Shown here: positions 23,031 to 32,193 of the stretch, in pieces
Position numbering within the stretch: the first letter of the stretch is position 1
How the letters are laid out: each line of letters begins with the position of its first letter
Assembly: GCA_037382465.1 (NCBI GenBank)
Contig: JARRPX010000012.1
Location: 3,382-44,512 of the forward strand
From: Anaerolineales bacterium
GTDB lineage: Bacteria > Chloroflexota > Anaerolineae > Anaerolineales > E44-bin32
DNA length: 41,131 nucleotides
Direction: 5' to 3'
Position numbers and translations under genes: made by a program
The notes under the pieces: model-generated
The model's database searches: none
What the model was told of the DNA's origin: nothing
Seen by the model: the letters and a program-made list of their open reading frames with translations, nothing else

Positions 23031-23792
23031 ATGGCTGATTTAGTCGACTATCGCATTTTCGGGGATGATCTCCAGCTCGTCGAGATCGAACTCGATCCCG
23101 GCGAAGGGGTGCGCGCCGAAACAGGCACGATGACCTACATGGAAAATGCCATCGAAATGCAGACTTCGACGGGGGGAGGTCTCTTAAAAGGTCTGAAGCG
23201 CGCCGTTACGGGGGAGAGCTTTTTCATCACCACCTTTTTAAACAGCGGCAATGGTAAAGCGCACGCGGCATTTGCAGCTCCCTTTCCGGGCAAAATCATC
23301 CCCATCTCCATGGAGGATTTCGGCGGCAGCATCCTGTGCCAGAAGGATTCCTTTTTATGCGCCGCGCAAGGCATCGAGATCGAAGTCGCATTCACGAAGA
23401 AAATTGGCGCCGGCATCTTCGGCGGTGAAGGGTTTATACTGCAGCGCCTCGACGGTAGCGGGTTGGCGTTCGTCCACGCTGGCGGCACGGTGATCGAAAA
23501 AGACCTTGCGGCGGGCGATACGTTACGCGTCGACACAGGCTGCCTGGTCGCCTTCTCGACCAGCATCGATTATGACATCCAATTCGTTGGCGGCTTCACG
23601 AACGCCCTCTTCGGCGGTGAAGGCCTGTTCCTGGCGAAAATCACCGGACCGGGAAGAGTCTACCTGCAGAGTCTGCCCTTCTCGAGAATTGCGGACCGCG
23701 TCATGGCGGCTGCGCGCCATCAGACCGGCGAACGCAAGGGATTTGCGGGACTCGGTGGCCAGTTCTTGGGAGATCTGATCAGCGGCCGATAA
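23031..23792 (+). CDS. AIM24 / TIGR00266 family protein
   Basis: 253 residues, GGAGG 6 nt before the ATG. A single beta-rich domain covers almost the whole length, with the family's repeated glycine motifs: AETGTMTYME, GGGLLKGLKRAVTGESFF, IFGGEGFILQRL and the second GGEGLFLAKITGPG. The domain forms a trilobed beta structure. Roles proposed for relatives include membrane or mitochondrial inner-membrane organisation, and no enzymatic activity is established. No signal peptide. It is followed by a DUF3786 gene 163 bp away. Confidence 0.88.
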   Translation: MADLVDYRIFGDDLQLVEIELDPGEGVRAETGTMTYMENAIEMQTSTGGGLLKGLKRAVTGESFFITTFLNSGNGKAHAAFAAPFPGKIIPISMEDFGGSILCQKDSFLCAAQGIEIEVAFTKKIGAGIFGGEGFILQRLDGSGLAFVHAGGTVIEKDLAAGDTLRVDTGCLVAFSTSIDYDIQFVGGFTNALFGGEGLFLAKITGPGRVYLQSLPFSRIADRVMAAARHQTGERKGFAGLGGQFLGDLISGR

Positions 23793-23955
23793 CGCTTCAA
23801 ATGGATCCCGACTTGAGGCGCGAGTACGATCGAATTGCGGCTCCCGCCATATCGTAATCATTCGTGTCAAGCGACGCTCTCTCAACAACGCTCGTAGCCT
23901 CTCACAGCCGGTTGATGCATCGTAGATCAGTGGCGGCAGCCAGGGACATTACCCC

Positions 23956-24636
23956 ATGCCAGGACTGACGGATCAAGCGGGGAGCCAGCAGGCTTCCGGA
24001 GAAGAACTCGTCGATCAGGCGCGGCAGGCCTGGCAGGAGAGTATGCTGCGCCGCCTGGCGGAGCTGCGTTCCGATCTGCACGCCCGCCAACCGCAAATCG
24101 TCGCCGCCCGATGCGGCGGGACGTTTCGAGGGGGCAGCATTCACCTCCAATACTGGGGGCAAGCCATCTCCATTCCCTGGGACAGTTTGGCGCCGCTGTT
24201 CGTTGAAGAGAACAAACCCTGCTCCGTGTTCGACAGTGCGATGTTGATTTACTACCTGCACACCGCCAGGGGAACCGATCTTGCCGACTGCTGGATTGCA
24301 TTCCGCGAAATACCGGGCGGCGCGTTTTACCATCAGGCATTTCAAGGGTACAGCGGAGACCGGGTCGCCCGCCGCTTCGGCGAACATACGCACGACTTCG
24401 AGCGGGCTGCGCAGAAATTGAATGGTTGGCGTCTGCCCGCACTCTCGCCCTACGCCTACGCCTTTCAGCCTCTACCGCGTATTCGTCTGGCTGCCGCACT
24501 ATGGCCAGGAGACGAAGATTTCGCTGCCCGCGCTTCCATCCTGTTCGATGCGTCCGCCGACAGCTACCTCACAATCGACGGTCTGGCGCTGATCGGAGCC
24601 GGATTGGCCGGCCGCTTGCTTCGCGCCGGCAAATAA
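23956..24636 (+). CDS. DUF3786 domain protein
   Basis: 226 residues. The middle (about 60-130) and C-terminal part carry the DUF3786 pattern: SIPWDSL, a short HTARGTDL segment, FREIPGGAFYHQAF, then PLPRIRLAAALWPGDEDFAARASILFD split over two strands, and DGLALIGAGL. DUF3786 occurs in anaerobes, sometimes fused to Fe-S or corrinoid-related proteins. Its function is unknown. The first ~40 residues are a charged helix. Start ATG at 23956 has a weak AGGGA upstream at a long distance. Confidence 0.75.
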   Translation: MPGLTDQAGSQQASGEELVDQARQAWQESMLRRLAELRSDLHARQPQIVAARCGGTFRGGSIHLQYWGQAISIPWDSLAPLFVEENKPCSVFDSAMLIYYLHTARGTDLADCWIAFREIPGGAFYHQAFQGYSGDRVARRFGEHTHDFERAAQKLNGWRLPALSPYAYAFQPLPRIRLAAALWPGDEDFAARASILFDASADSYLTIDGLALIGAGLAGRLLRAGK

Positions 24637-24646
24637 CGCATCCGAA

Positions 24647-24670
24647 CCGGCAAGGCGGGCCGGCATTTTT
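24647..24670 (+). terminator. Intrinsic terminator between DUF3786 and DsrE genes
   Basis: CCGGC / GCCGG (loop of 7) followed by CATTTTT, 11 bp past the DUF3786 stop. It abuts the stop codon of the convergent DsrE-like gene. Confidence 0.6.
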
Positions 24671-25019
24671 ACAAAGTGATGACACGATCGGCCGTGGTCA
24701 TGGCGGTGATGATGTCCGGCATTCCCCCCACGATTCCGACGCGTACGGCGTCGTTCAATCCCATTCGATTGAGGCAGGTACTGCATAGTACCAGATGTAC
24801 GCCTCGCGCTTCTAATTTCTCGAGTTCCTCGAGAATGGGCGAACCCTCACATGCCAGCCGTACTCCATCCGTGTAGAAGCAAATCGCATTAGGCAGCGAA
24901 TCCGCCTCCGCAAGAATTTGCAGGAACTTACCCGCCAGCAGCTCGCGCAATCCCTGGTCTTGCGTCCGCCCCATACCGTCGCTGCTGAATATAAACACGA
25001 TTGCCCGATCCGTAGACAC
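24669..25019 (-). CDS. DsrE-like protein, similar to the C-terminal domain of YedF
   Basis: 116 residues from a GTG start with GGAGG 5 nt upstream. The Rossmann-like DsrE fold shows IVFIFSSDGMGR, FYTDGVRLACEGS, the conserved Cys motif VLCSTCLNRMG and DRVITL at the end. This closely follows the C-terminal DsrE domain of the selenium-metabolism-associated YedF, but the N-terminal TusA/SirA domain is absent. Likely role is handling or relaying sulfane sulfur or selenium via the motif Cys. No TusA or selD gene is nearby. Transcribed alone, divergent from the glucosylglycerate operon. Confidence 0.8.
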   Translation of the reverse strand: MSTDRAIVFIFSSDGMGRTQDQGLRELLAGKFLQILAEADSLPNAICFYTDGVRLACEGSPILEELEKLEARGVHLVLCSTCLNRMGLNDAVRVGIVGGMPDIITAMTTADRVITL

Positions 25020-25432
25020 GAAAGCCTCCAGTGATAAGATTGTGTTTCGAGTAAATTAAGCAATCGATTTCCGTTAAAGCTGTCCGACAAGTATAATCGA
25101 ATTGGATTCGATCGCTCCAACAGGAACATTGGTCAATCGAAAGGTGCGGTGCCCGGCGACCGCTTGACAGAATCCCGGGTGCTCTACTACCATGGAAGAG
25201 CCCTCCGCATTGAATGGGGAATACGTCGACGGACGGGTGTTTGCCAGAGAACTTGCTGCGATCAAGAAGACATCGCGTTTTTCCTCGTGCGAAGGTCTCA
25301 CCGGAAAAGACGCCCATTCTGCGCATTGGACACGGCCAACATACGGTCTGACGTGGTCTTGGCGAAACATCAACCGAGCAGCGCTTTCGAGACACATCCG
25401 GATAACAGGCCGAATCGTGCTCGATCATCGAA
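25020..25432. other. 413-bp intergenic region upstream of the glucosylglycerate operon
   Basis: No coding frame I can support. Two plausible plus-strand promoter elements are visible: TATAAT at 25092-25097 with a poor -35, and TTGACA at 25164-25169 with TACCAT 18 bp downstream (25188-25193). Either would give a long leader (about 230-330 nt) for the operon. I see no recognisable riboswitch. Confidence 0.4.
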
Positions 25433-27202
25433 ATGAGGTCATTTTTGACATCGAGAGACCTGACACAGGCGCAACGAGATCGCTTCAAAACGCACCTCTT
25501 GCAGCTCTACCCAGAGCAGCAGAGTTCATTCGTTTTGGCGCAGCTCGAGGCCATCATCGACGAACACCTCGCTGCGGTCGGAGACAAACCACCGACGGCT
25601 CCACCTCTTTCTGAACGCGACGCCATCCTGATCACGTACGGCGACATGGTCAGCCGACCCGGTGAAAAGCCGTTGACCACGCTTTCCAATTTACTCTCGA
25701 AGCAGCTTGAAGGAACGATCAGCGGGGTTCACATCCTGCCCTTCTTCCCCTACTCATCGGACGATGGATTTGCAGTGATCGATTATCGCGCCGTGAACGA
25801 TGAACTGGGTGGCTGGTCTGAAATCGAGCGCATATCCGACGGGTTTCGCCTGATGATTGACCTCGTCATCAATCACGTCTCTGCGGAGAGCGACTGGTTC
25901 CAACAATTTCTTTCGGGGAATCCCGCTTACCGGGATTACTTCATCAGCCTCGACCCGCAGACCGATCTCGATGCGGTCGTTCGCGCGCGCGATCTGCCAC
26001 TGCTTACCCCCTTTGAAACGCCCCAAGGCCGGCGGTACGTCTGGACGACGTTCAGCGCCGACCAGGTTGACCTTAATTTCGCCGATCCCGAGGTTCTCCT
26101 GGAGATTCTGGATCTGCTGCTCTTCTACGTCCGTCACGGAGCTCAGATCATCCGTCTGGATGCAATCGCATTCCTCTGGAAAGAGGTGGGCACTTCCTGC
26201 ATTCATCTGCCCCAAACCCATAATGTGGTTAAGCTGATCCGGGCCGTGTTGGACAGCATCGCGCCGTGGGTGCTGATCGTCACAGAGACCAACGTGCCCT
26301 ACGAAGAAAACGCGGCCTACTTTGGGAACGGCAGCGATGAAGCGCACTTGGTCTATCAGTTTGCGCTGCCGCCGTTGGTGCTGCACACCCTGCTCACCGG
26401 CGACGCCACCCGTCTAACGCAATGGGCGCGCCAAATCCGTCTCCCTTCCGAGCAGGTTACCTTCTTCAACTTCCTCGCCTCGCACGACGGCGTCGGCCTT
26501 CGTCCGGTTCAAGGCATCCTCGAGACGGACGAGATCGAGGCGCTGATCCGGCACACAAAGGCGAACGGCGGCGGGATTTCCTATCGGCAGGTTGATGATA
26601 ACGAGCGCCGACCCTACGAACTCAACATCAATTATTACGATGCGCTTGTCGAAGGGGTGGCGGAGAATCCCGAATCGGATCGACAGGTCGCTCGATTTAT
26701 CGTCTCACAGGCGATCATGCTTTCCCTGATCGGTGTGCCGGGAATATACTTCCACAGTATGTTCGGATCACGCAACTACGCCCAGGGTGTGGAAAAAACC
26801 GGAAAACTGCGCAGTATCAACCGGGAGAAACTCAGTCTGACGGATCTCGAAGCACAACTTGCCGATCGGACATCCGTTCGTGCGCGGGTTCTGCACCAAT
26901 ACAAGCGATTGCTGCACACCCGGCGAAGATTTACCGCCTTCCATCCACACGGCAGACAGCTTGTTATCGATCAGGGTCCATCGATTTTCGCACTCATCCG
27001 CTTCGCGCCGCATGATTCGAGCGCCGTGCTCTGCCTGCACGAAATCTCGGGGAAAGCCGTCCGCACCACGATCGAGCTGCCCGAACGTACACAAAAGGAG
27101 GCAGAGGACGTTCTTTCGGGCCAGACGATAACCCTCGAAGACTGCCCACTGGAACCCTATCAAGTGCGCTGGATTCACCTGGACGGGGGAGGTGAAGCAT
27201 GA
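25433..27202 (+). CDS. GH13_18 sugar phosphorylase, probable glucosylglycerate phosphorylase
   Basis: 589 residues. Alpha-amylase-fold phosphorylase: HILPFFPYSSDDGFAVIDY, region I DLVINHVS, nucleophile D243 (RLDAIAFLWKEVG), acid/base E285 (VTETNVP) and D352 (SHDGVG). The subfamily splits a glucoside with phosphate to give glucose 1-phosphate. Sucrose, glucosylglycerol and glucosylglycerate are known substrates. The downstream GpgS and phosphatase make glucosylglycerate most likely. First gene of a five-gene operon; its stop overlaps the next start by 4 bp. The ATG lacks a Shine-Dalgarno; a TTG at 25445 with GAGG upstream is an alternative start. Confidence 0.88.
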   Translation: MRSFLTSRDLTQAQRDRFKTHLLQLYPEQQSSFVLAQLEAIIDEHLAAVGDKPPTAPPLSERDAILITYGDMVSRPGEKPLTTLSNLLSKQLEGTISGVHILPFFPYSSDDGFAVIDYRAVNDELGGWSEIERISDGFRLMIDLVINHVSAESDWFQQFLSGNPAYRDYFISLDPQTDLDAVVRARDLPLLTPFETPQGRRYVWTTFSADQVDLNFADPEVLLEILDLLLFYVRHGAQIIRLDAIAFLWKEVGTSCIHLPQTHNVVKLIRAVLDSIAPWVLIVTETNVPYEENAAYFGNGSDEAHLVYQFALPPLVLHTLLTGDATRLTQWARQIRLPSEQVTFFNFLASHDGVGLRPVQGILETDEIEALIRHTKANGGGISYRQVDDNERRPYELNINYYDALVEGVAENPESDRQVARFIVSQAIMLSLIGVPGIYFHSMFGSRNYAQGVEKTGKLRSINREKLSLTDLEAQLADRTSVRARVLHQYKRLLHTRRRFTAFHPHGRQLVIDQGPSIFALIRFAPHDSSAVLCLHEISGKAVRTTIELPERTQKEAEDVLSGQTITLEDCPLEPYQVRWIHLDGGGEA

Positions 27203-28443
27203 GAATCGGGTTACTGCATTACAGCGGCCCTCCCACCGTCGGCGGAGTCGAGCAAACGCTTTACCATCACAGCCGGGCACTGACGAGATTGGGACATTAC
27301 ACCCGGTTGATCGTGGGACAAGGTCAGCCATACGATCAACGCATTCCCGTGGAGGTGATTTCCGAACTATATTCCAAGCACCCAGCCGTGCTGGCCGTTA
27401 AGGCAGAACTGGATCGCGGCCGGTGCCGCGATCGCTTCAATGCGCTGCGTACGGTCATCGAAACACAATTACAGGCGGCGATCGAAGGTCTCGACGTCTT
27501 GATCGTTCACAACGCGATGACGCTGCATAAGAATCTCGCCCTTACGGCAGCCTTGTGGAATCTACACACATCGAAAAAGGCTCCACCGCTCGTCGGCTGG
27601 CATCACGATTTCGCCTGGGACCGCGAGGAGTATCAAGAAGAATTGAAGGATGAATTTCCCTGGGATCTGCTGCGTAAACCATGGCCGGGAGCGACCAACG
27701 TCGTCGTATCCAGGGCCCAGCGCGCTCGCCTGGCAAAGCTGTATGCGCTCGATCCGGCGGACATCCGGGTCATCCCACCCGGGATCGATCCCAGCGTGAT
27801 CGGCAGTTGGACCGACATGACGCGCCGCATCGTGGCAGAATACGATCTGCTGCAAGCGGATGCCGTGCTCCTGCTGCCCGCCAGAATCACCCACCGAAAG
27901 AACATCGAACTTGCGCTGCAGGTGCTCGCCGAGCTTCGCTCGATCTCATCTCAGGACGTGCGTCTCATCGTCACGGGACCGCCCGGGCCGCATAATCCCG
28001 CCAACGCGACGTATCTCGATCAGCTGCTCTCGCAAAGGCGCACATTGGAACTCACCGCATGCGCTCACTTTCTCTACGAGCGCCACTCCCGGAGCGAACC
28101 CCGGGTGGACCGAGCCACGATGGCCAATCTTTACGCCTTGAGTGACGCGCTCCTCTTCCCAAGCCTCCAGGAAGGATTCGGCATCCCGCTCTTGCAGGCC
28201 GGATTTACACGATTGCCGATCTACTGCAGCGACATCGAGCCGTTCCACGAGAGCGTTGAGGACGGTGCGCATTTCTTTTCGCTGCAGGATTCCCCAAAAT
28301 CTGTGGCGAAACTCATCGCCGACACACTACTCACGAGCGCGACCTTTCTCCTGCGACGTGATGTGAGACGAAAATATCCCTGGGAGATCATCGTGTCCAG
28401 TTCGATGATCCCTATGCTTGAAAGTGTACGTGATGGAAGATAG
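27199..28443 (+). CDS. GT4-type glycosyltransferase of the glucosylglycerate operon (copy 1)
   Basis: 414 residues, ATGA overlap with the phosphorylase and a GGGGGAGG ribosome site. GT-B fold: an N-terminal glycine loop in SGPPTVGGVEQTL, a central GWHHDFAWDREEY motif, ARITHRKNIELAL (donor-phosphate binding Arg/Lys), and C-terminal EGFGIPLLQAG. In that last motif the second Glu of the usual E-x7-E is Gln. It shares the HHDF.W.R..Y signature with the GT4 at 30852-32117, so they are paralogues. In this context it may add a sugar to glucosylglycerate (as in mannosylglucosylglycerate synthesis), but donor and acceptor are not proven. Confidence 0.82.
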   Translation: MRIGLLHYSGPPTVGGVEQTLYHHSRALTRLGHYTRLIVGQGQPYDQRIPVEVISELYSKHPAVLAVKAELDRGRCRDRFNALRTVIETQLQAAIEGLDVLIVHNAMTLHKNLALTAALWNLHTSKKAPPLVGWHHDFAWDREEYQEELKDEFPWDLLRKPWPGATNVVVSRAQRARLAKLYALDPADIRVIPPGIDPSVIGSWTDMTRRIVAEYDLLQADAVLLLPARITHRKNIELALQVLAELRSISSQDVRLIVTGPPGPHNPANATYLDQLLSQRRTLELTACAHFLYERHSRSEPRVDRATMANLYALSDALLFPSLQEGFGIPLLQAGFTRLPIYCSDIEPFHESVEDGAHFFSLQDSPKSVAKLIADTLLTSATFLLRRDVRRKYPWEIIVSSSMIPMLESVRDGR

Positions 28444-30295
28444 ACAGGTGGACACAGCTAGAACGCCCAGAGGTCGGCGCAAGCGGCGCCGCATTCTCGT
28501 ACCCATTTTCAACAATGTCCTTCGCGAACCCCTGATCACCCTGGCTCAACAGTTGAGCGATGGTAGGTTGGTCCAGGTTTTGGGCGTCGTCTGTGTGGAA
28601 AGCGATGAGTCATTGAGTCAGGCATCGTCTCTCGCGCAGGAACTGCGCACAAGGCTCCGTAAAGCGGTGCGAGCTTACGGGGGAAAACAATGGCCCAGAA
28701 TCATCGCCTCCACAAACCCTGTGTTCGACGTCATCTCGTTCATTACCGAGCAAAACGTCAGCCTGCTCTTGCTGCCCTGGGTGGCCCAAAATGAAGCGTA
28801 CTGCGAAATCGTGGAATCCCTGCTGGAACACGCGCCGTGCCCGATTGCCCTACTTCAGGGCAGCGTACCCTCGAAAGGAGATCGTATTCTCGTTGTGCTG
28901 CGGCCAGGTCCCGACAGCGAAATGGCTTTGAGGCTCGGGCTCAACCTTGCCCGCAGCGGCGGTTATACCCTCTCCACACTGCGCCCGGAGGGTCCGATCG
29001 ATGACGAGCGAATAAACGACGATATTCCCGGCATCGACCAGGTGCTCGAACATCTGCCACAAATCGAGGACGCCATACTGGTCTCCGACGATCCGGTTCA
29101 AGCCATTTTGAAGCAGGCCGACAACTTCGATCTGCTCATCGTCGGCGCTTGCGAAACCGAGGAAGCGGGAGACGGCCTTAAGGATCCACTCAGTTCCCGC
29201 CTATTCAGGGAGTCTCCTATTCCCGTCCTGTACACATGCTCGCGGAGGTCCATCGAACCTCAGCCGCAGCCCGATTTCGCAGGTATCGAGGCCATTTCGA
29301 TCCTCGTCGATAAGTGGTTCGCGGAAAATACCTTCTCCGCCAAAGAGTTCGAGAACATCGAACGCCTGCACGAGCGCAAACTGGCGCAAGGCCTGACCAT
29401 CAGCCTTGCCTTGCCCACGCTCAACGAGGAGAAAACCGTGGGAAACGTCATCCGCACGATCAAAGAAGCGTTGATGGATGATGTCCCTTTACTCGACGAA
29501 ATGGTCTTGATCGATTCGAACTCGACCGACAGCACCCGAGAAATCGCCCGCAGCTGCGGCATTCCGGTTTACATCCACCAGGAAATCCTGCCGCAATACG
29601 GTGAACGCCACGGCAAGGGTGAGGCCTTGTGGAAGAGCCTCTACGTCACGCACGGAGACATCGTGGTTTGGATCGACACGGATATCACCAACATCCGACC
29701 ACATTTTGTCTACGGATTGATCGGCCCGCTCCTCCACCGGCCGAATTTGAAATACATCAAAGGTTTCTATCTTCGCCCCATTCGAGTGGGAGACACGACC
29801 CACGCGCGGGGCGGAGGCCGTGTCACGGAGCTGACCGCTCGTCCGCTGTTGAATCTGTTTTACCCGGCGCTTTCCGGATTCATCCAGCCGCTCTCCGGCG
29901 AGTACGGCGGCCGCCGGGAGGTGCTGGAGAAGCTGCCATTCTCATGCGGTTACGGTGTGGAAATTGGCCTGCTGATCGACATTCTCGAACGCTACGGCCT
30001 CGGCGCTCTGGGGCAGGTCAATCTGATCAAACGCCTGCATCGTAACCAGCCCCTGACCTCGCTCAGCAAGATGTCCTTCGCCATCATCCAAACGGTGATC
30101 CGAAAAATCGACCGGCGGGATGGGTTACAATTATTACATGACGTCAACCGGGCCATGAAACTCATCCGTCATGAGGAAAGCCGCTTCTTCCTCGAAGTCG
30201 AAAGGATCGCCGAATTACAACGGCCGCCGATGACCGAAATTCCCGAATATCTTTCGCGCCGGGGGGAAAACGATGCCGCCGCATTGAAACGATGA
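28433..30295 (+). CDS. gpgS: Tandem universal-stress-protein domains fused to glucosyl-3-phosphoglycerate synthase (GpgS)
   Basis: 620 residues from the ATG at 28433, which overlaps the upstream gene by 11 bp. Residues about 20-145 and 150-270 are two Usp-like Rossmann domains (RRILVPIFNN, ending CPIALL; DRILVVLRPG, ending IPVLYT), the second with a degenerate nucleotide loop. Residues about 325-585 are a GT81 GpgS domain: LPTLNEEKTVG, IDSNSTDSTREIA, YGERHGKGEALWKSL, DxD motif WIDTDI (415-417), SGEYGGRREVLEKL and RLHRNQPLTSLSKM. GpgS makes glucosyl-3-phosphoglycerate from NDP-glucose and 3-phosphoglycerate. Stand-alone GpgS is roughly half this size; the Usp fusion is unusual and suggests a regulatory input. 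ATGA overlap with the phosphatase gene. Confidence 0.88.
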   Translation: MEDRQVDTARTPRGRRKRRRILVPIFNNVLREPLITLAQQLSDGRLVQVLGVVCVESDESLSQASSLAQELRTRLRKAVRAYGGKQWPRIIASTNPVFDVISFITEQNVSLLLLPWVAQNEAYCEIVESLLEHAPCPIALLQGSVPSKGDRILVVLRPGPDSEMALRLGLNLARSGGYTLSTLRPEGPIDDERINDDIPGIDQVLEHLPQIEDAILVSDDPVQAILKQADNFDLLIVGACETEEAGDGLKDPLSSRLFRESPIPVLYTCSRRSIEPQPQPDFAGIEAISILVDKWFAENTFSAKEFENIERLHERKLAQGLTISLALPTLNEEKTVGNVIRTIKEALMDDVPLLDEMVLIDSNSTDSTREIARSCGIPVYIHQEILPQYGERHGKGEALWKSLYVTHGDIVVWIDTDITNIRPHFVYGLIGPLLHRPNLKYIKGFYLRPIRVGDTTHARGGGRVTELTARPLLNLFYPALSGFIQPLSGEYGGRREVLEKLPFSCGYGVEIGLLIDILERYGLGALGQVNLIKRLHRNQPLTSLSKMSFAIIQTVIRKIDRRDGLQLLHDVNRAMKLIRHEESRFFLEVERIAELQRPPMTEIPEYLSRRGENDAAALKR

Positions 30296-30855
30296 CGACG
30301 TTGATCCTCATCCGACACGGTGAAACCGATTGGAACTTCGAAGGCCGTTACACGGGCCAATCGGATATCCCCCTCAACGCGCGCGGTCTCCAACAAGCCG
30401 AAGCACTGGGCTCAAAATTGAGTGGAAAGAAAATCGACGCGATTTACAGCAGCGACCTGCTGCGCGCCAGCCAAACGGCGCTGCGTTTGAAGGCCGACGG
30501 CGAAACGCCGCTGCATCTCGATCCACGCCTGCGCGAGATCAATCAGGGCGAATGGGAAGGATTACATCTTGATGAAATCCAGGCTCGATACCGGCGGGCA
30601 TGGGAGAAGCGAAAGAATGCGCCGCTGGAAGTCGCACCACCGGGCGGTGAAACGGTCGGAGAGGTTCGCCAGCGCGTTCTCGAAGCGGTGCGGGAAATCA
30701 TCGAGCGGCATTCCCAGGAAACGGTTGCCATTGTTTCGCACGGCCTGGCGTTGGCCATCATTCAAGTTGAAGCGCAGGGTCGGCCGATCGAACGCGTTTG
30801 GGAGGACATCCCCTCGAATGCCAACCCAATATTTCTCAACGTGGAGCATTTATGA
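30292..30855 (+). CDS. Histidine phosphatase, probable glucosyl-3-phosphoglycerate phosphatase
   Basis: 187 residues. Phosphoglycerate-mutase-like histidine phosphatase: LIRHGETDWN (phospho-accepting His9), RYTGQSDIPLN, SDLLRASQTA, acid residue in LREINQGEWEG, and VSHGLALAI. In actinobacteria GpgP of this superfamily dephosphorylates glucosyl-3-phosphoglycerate. Overlap by ATGA with gpgS supports the same role. A generic PGM-like phosphatase cannot be excluded from sequence alone. It overlaps the next gene by 4 bp too. Confidence 0.82.
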   Translation: MTTLILIRHGETDWNFEGRYTGQSDIPLNARGLQQAEALGSKLSGKKIDAIYSSDLLRASQTALRLKADGETPLHLDPRLREINQGEWEGLHLDEIQARYRRAWEKRKNAPLEVAPPGGETVGEVRQRVLEAVREIIERHSQETVAIVSHGLALAIIQVEAQGRPIERVWEDIPSNANPIFLNVEHL

Positions 30856-32117
30856 GTAAATACAGCAGGAATATCGGATTCGTGTCTACGCGTTTCGCAG
30901 GTACGGACGGCGTTTCGCTGGAAACGAACAAATGGGCGCAGACCCTCGAAAACCTAGGGCATGAACCGTTCTTCTTCGCCGGAGAATCGGACCACCCGGA
31001 AGAGAGAACGCATCTCGTCCCCGAGGCACATTTCAATCATCCGGAAATTCTCTCCATCACTTGCGACCTGTTCGATGACTACGTTCGCTCCTCAGAATGC
31101 AGCGGGAAGATCCAGCGCCTGCGCTTTCACTTGAAGAAAGAGGTCTACCAATTTGTAAATAGATTCGACATCGACATCCTCATCGTTGAGAACGCACTCT
31201 CGCTTCCCATGAACGTCCCATTGGGGCTTGCACTGAGCGAATACATCGCCGAGACGAACATCCCCACCATCGCCCACCATCACGATTTCACCTGGGAACG
31301 CAGACGATATTCGATGAACGCCGCCCAGGACTACCTCAGCGCGGCCTTCCCTCCGATGCTCCCCTCCATTCGCCATGTGGTGATCAATTCCTTTGCCGGC
31401 CGTCAATTGGCGCTGCGCACGGGCGCAAGTTCGACTCTCGTGCCCAACGTTATGGATTTCGAAAATCCACCTTCCCCGCCGGATGAATACTCCGCCGATC
31501 TCCGTGAGGCGTTGGGTATTTTTCCGGAGCAGAATTTCCTGCTTCAACCTACCCGCATCGTTCCCCGCAAGCGGATCGAGCTCGCCATCGAGCTTACGAG
31601 AAGATTGGATCCCGACTGCGTCTTGGTCATCACGCATATGGCGGGAGATGAAGGTTCGGCGTACTTACGCTATTTACGGGATTACGCCGAAATACTGCGT
31701 GTGCGGGTCATCTTCGGCTCGCAATATGTCAACCACAAACGAGCTGCACATGCGAATGGCCATAAAGTCTATTCATTAAAGGATGCCTACCAACGGGCCA
31801 ACTTGATCACCTATCCTTCGACCATCGAAGGCTTTGGCAACGCCTTCTTAGAGACGATCTACTACAAACGGCCGATCGTCATGAGCCGCTACGAGATCTT
31901 CAAGACCGACATCAAGCCCAAGGGATTCAAGGTCATCGGCTTCGATGATTTCATTGAAGACGAAACCGTCCAACAAGCGCGCGAAGTGCTGGATGATTCG
32001 ACCCTGGCCGAAGAAATAACCGAACACAATTACAACATCGGCAAGCGGCACTACTCGTTCCGGAATCTCGAGACCCAACTGGCGACATTGATTTTACAAA
32101 GTGGTGTGTATAAGTAA
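30852..32117 (+). CDS. GT4-type glycosyltransferase of the glucosylglycerate operon (copy 2)
   Basis: 421 residues from the ATG at 30852 (GGAG 5 nt upstream, ATGA overlap). GT-B fold: FVSTRFAGTDGVSLETNKW, AHHHDFTWERRRY, QPTRIVPRKRIELAIEL, and STIEGFGNAFLE with an intact E-x7-E. It is a paralogue of the GT at 27199-28443. The context (GpgS, phosphatase, phosphorylase) suggests a mannosylglucosylglycerate synthase or the equivalent phosphorylated-route enzyme. Final gene of the operon. No signal or membrane segment, so cytoplasmic. Confidence 0.82.
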   Translation: MSKYSRNIGFVSTRFAGTDGVSLETNKWAQTLENLGHEPFFFAGESDHPEERTHLVPEAHFNHPEILSITCDLFDDYVRSSECSGKIQRLRFHLKKEVYQFVNRFDIDILIVENALSLPMNVPLGLALSEYIAETNIPTIAHHHDFTWERRRYSMNAAQDYLSAAFPPMLPSIRHVVINSFAGRQLALRTGASSTLVPNVMDFENPPSPPDEYSADLREALGIFPEQNFLLQPTRIVPRKRIELAIELTRRLDPDCVLVITHMAGDEGSAYLRYLRDYAEILRVRVIFGSQYVNHKRAAHANGHKVYSLKDAYQRANLITYPSTIEGFGNAFLETIYYKRPIVMSRYEIFKTDIKPKGFKVIGFDDFIEDETVQQAREVLDDSTLAEEITEHNYNIGKRHYSFRNLETQLATLILQSGVYK

Positions 32118-32193
32118 TCGCCAATTTCAACGCCGACGATCATCCAATCCTGTCTCGATGGCGCAGATTTCATACTGCCGGGAAAGCGTTCCT

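Noticed and set aside
25074-25614. Small frames on both strands in the leader of the glucosylglycerate operon
   Set aside because: No ribosome site, no recognisable domain, and the longer one overlaps the phosphorylase gene out of frame.
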